In this document: positions 63,471 to 64,000 of the stretch, one piece after another | Position numbering within the stretch: the stretch's first letter is position 1 | Layout: each line of letters opens with the position of its first letter | From: Imperialibacter roseus | GTDB taxonomy: Bacteria; Bacteroidota; Bacteroidia; Cytophagales; Cyclobacteriaceae | Assembly: GCF_032999765.1 (NCBI RefSeq) | Contig: NZ_CP136051.1 | Coordinates: 968,417 to 1,032,416 of the forward strand | Direction of reading: 5' to 3' | DNA: 64,000 bases | Notes under the pieces: model-generated | Told to the model about the DNA's origin: nothing | Seen by the model: the letters and a program-made list of their open reading frames with translations, nothing else | Database searches by the model: none | Program-made: the position numbers and the translations under genes

Positions 63471-64000
63471 CTAATGGGTTTTGATCACCTGACCGGTACC
63501 AGCACCGAACACACTTTTGCGAAAACCATATTCCAACTGCCTCATCGTTGTTGGTATTTCTCCGGGAAAAAAGGGAAAGTACTGTGGTGAGTTTTCAATC
63601 ACCGTTGGACTTACGGCATTGATCCTGATCCCATTTTCCAGTTCAATGGCCGCTGCCCGAACGAATCCCTCCACCGCCCCATTGGCCGCCGATGCGTTGG
63701 CAAAGTTCCGCTGGGGCTCATCCGTCAATGCCCCGGTGATCAAAGTAAAAGAACCTTTGGGCTTGATGTAGCGCTGACCAATCAATACCAGGTTGATCTG
63801 CCCCATCATTTTGCCCTCCACTCCCTGGCGAAACTCTTTGTCGGTGAGGTTCTTCCACGGCCCAACAAATGTAGGCCCGGCGGTGCAAATCAGTGCGTCA
63901 AATGCGCCGGTTGTTTTGTACATGTTTTCGATGGACTCGGGCGAGGTAATGTCTACCTGCACATCCATTCCGTGACGATCTCCCCGAACGATTTCGTGTT
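63471..64000 (-). CDS. Short-chain dehydrogenase/reductase, 5' part outside window
   Basis: An open minus-strand frame from the right edge to 63471, about 176 residues. HEIVRGDRHGMDVQVDITSPESIENMYKTTGAFDALICTAG gives the SDR D-V-D-I-T and N-A-G-like (C-T-A-G) segments. VGPWKNLTDKEFRQGVEGKM, SFTLITGALTDEPQRNFA and NASAANGAVEGFVRAAAIEL follow; the catalytic Tyr-x-x-x-Lys is replaced by A-S-A-A-N-G-A-V, so classical catalysis is doubtful. The nucleotide-binding G-x-x-x-G-x-G start lies outside. This is the small SDR type common in Bacteroidetes; substrate unknown. Confidence 0.85.
   Translation of the reverse strand, partial: HEIVRGDRHGMDVQVDITSPESIENMYKTTGAFDALICTAGPTFVGPWKNLTDKEFRQGVEGKMMGQINLVLIGQRYIKPKGSFTLITGALTDEPQRNFANASAANGAVEGFVRAAAIELENGIRINAVSPTVIENSPQYFPFFPGEIPTTMRQLEYGFRKSVFGAGTGQVIKTH

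Overview
The window looks like a chromosomal segment of a Cytophagales-type Bacteroidota. The evidence is a three-gene succinate dehydrogenase/fumarate reductase operon of Bacteroidetes layout (b-type membrane subunit, flavoprotein, Fe-S subunit), type IX secretion (T9SS) sorting domains of both type A and CHU_C/type B, DUF4494, a GH92 mannosidase, Tat-type oxidoreductases, and promoters that fit the Bacteroidetes consensus (TTG, about 20 nt, TAnnTTTG). The genus cannot be named from this sequence alone. No rRNA, tRNA, CRISPR array, IS transposase or prophage was seen.

Layout. 1-5.1 kb: the 5' part of a THUMP RNA methyltransferase, three REP-like palindromes, DUF4494, an orphan HicB-like gene and sdhCAB. 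5.3-12.9 kb: three tandem secreted paralogs with a shared N-terminal module, two ending in CHU_C and one in a type A sorting domain. 13-20.8 kb: housekeeping genes (fabD, an HPt-like protein, typA, metG, pdhB). Between metG and pdhB sits a GxxExxY nuclease-like gene bracketed by inverted repeats and a 37-bp tandem array. 21-32.7 kb: a Sde182-like hydrolase, YoaK-type membrane protein, ArsR plus two SRPBCC proteins, a TPR histidine kinase, ffh, two Tat-exported sugar-related proteins and prephenate dehydrogenase. 32.9-40.8 kb: YfhO, the molybdenum-cofactor genes moeA/moaC/mobA-like, YceI, fasciclin and TerB-like proteins. 41-49.2 kb: the trp operon EGDCFB-A followed by DAHP synthase. 49.3-64 kb: accessory DNA with decayed or intact toxin-antitoxin genes, a phospholipase C, two BNR-propeller proteins, GH92, a CPBP protease, pseudogenes and a truncated SDR at the right edge.

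How the genes work together. The trp block is a complete tryptophan pathway from chorismate, and the DAHP synthase after it feeds the shikimate pathway. Upstream of trpE the sequence shows a classical attenuator: a 19-codon leader peptide with three consecutive Trp codons, a protector hairpin, an antiterminator and a terminator. The trpB-trpA junction is interrupted by about 430 bp of repeats. moeA, moaC and the mobA-like gene together cover late molybdenum-cofactor steps.

Most noteworthy signals: (1) the GxxExxY gene between opposed copies of a repeat built from three 8-mers (CTYNGCGN); (2) the trp attenuator with a nearly leaderless Trp-Trp-Trp peptide; (3) a five-copy REP-like palindrome with a compensatory stem change between copies; (4) toxin-antitoxin genes lodged between an intact gene and a decayed duplicate of its own 3' end. 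Several genes here (left-edge methyltransferase, trpL, HicB-like, VapB-like, truncated VapC, AraC remnant, secreted pseudogene) are short, broken or cut by the window edge and are easily missed by ORF calling.
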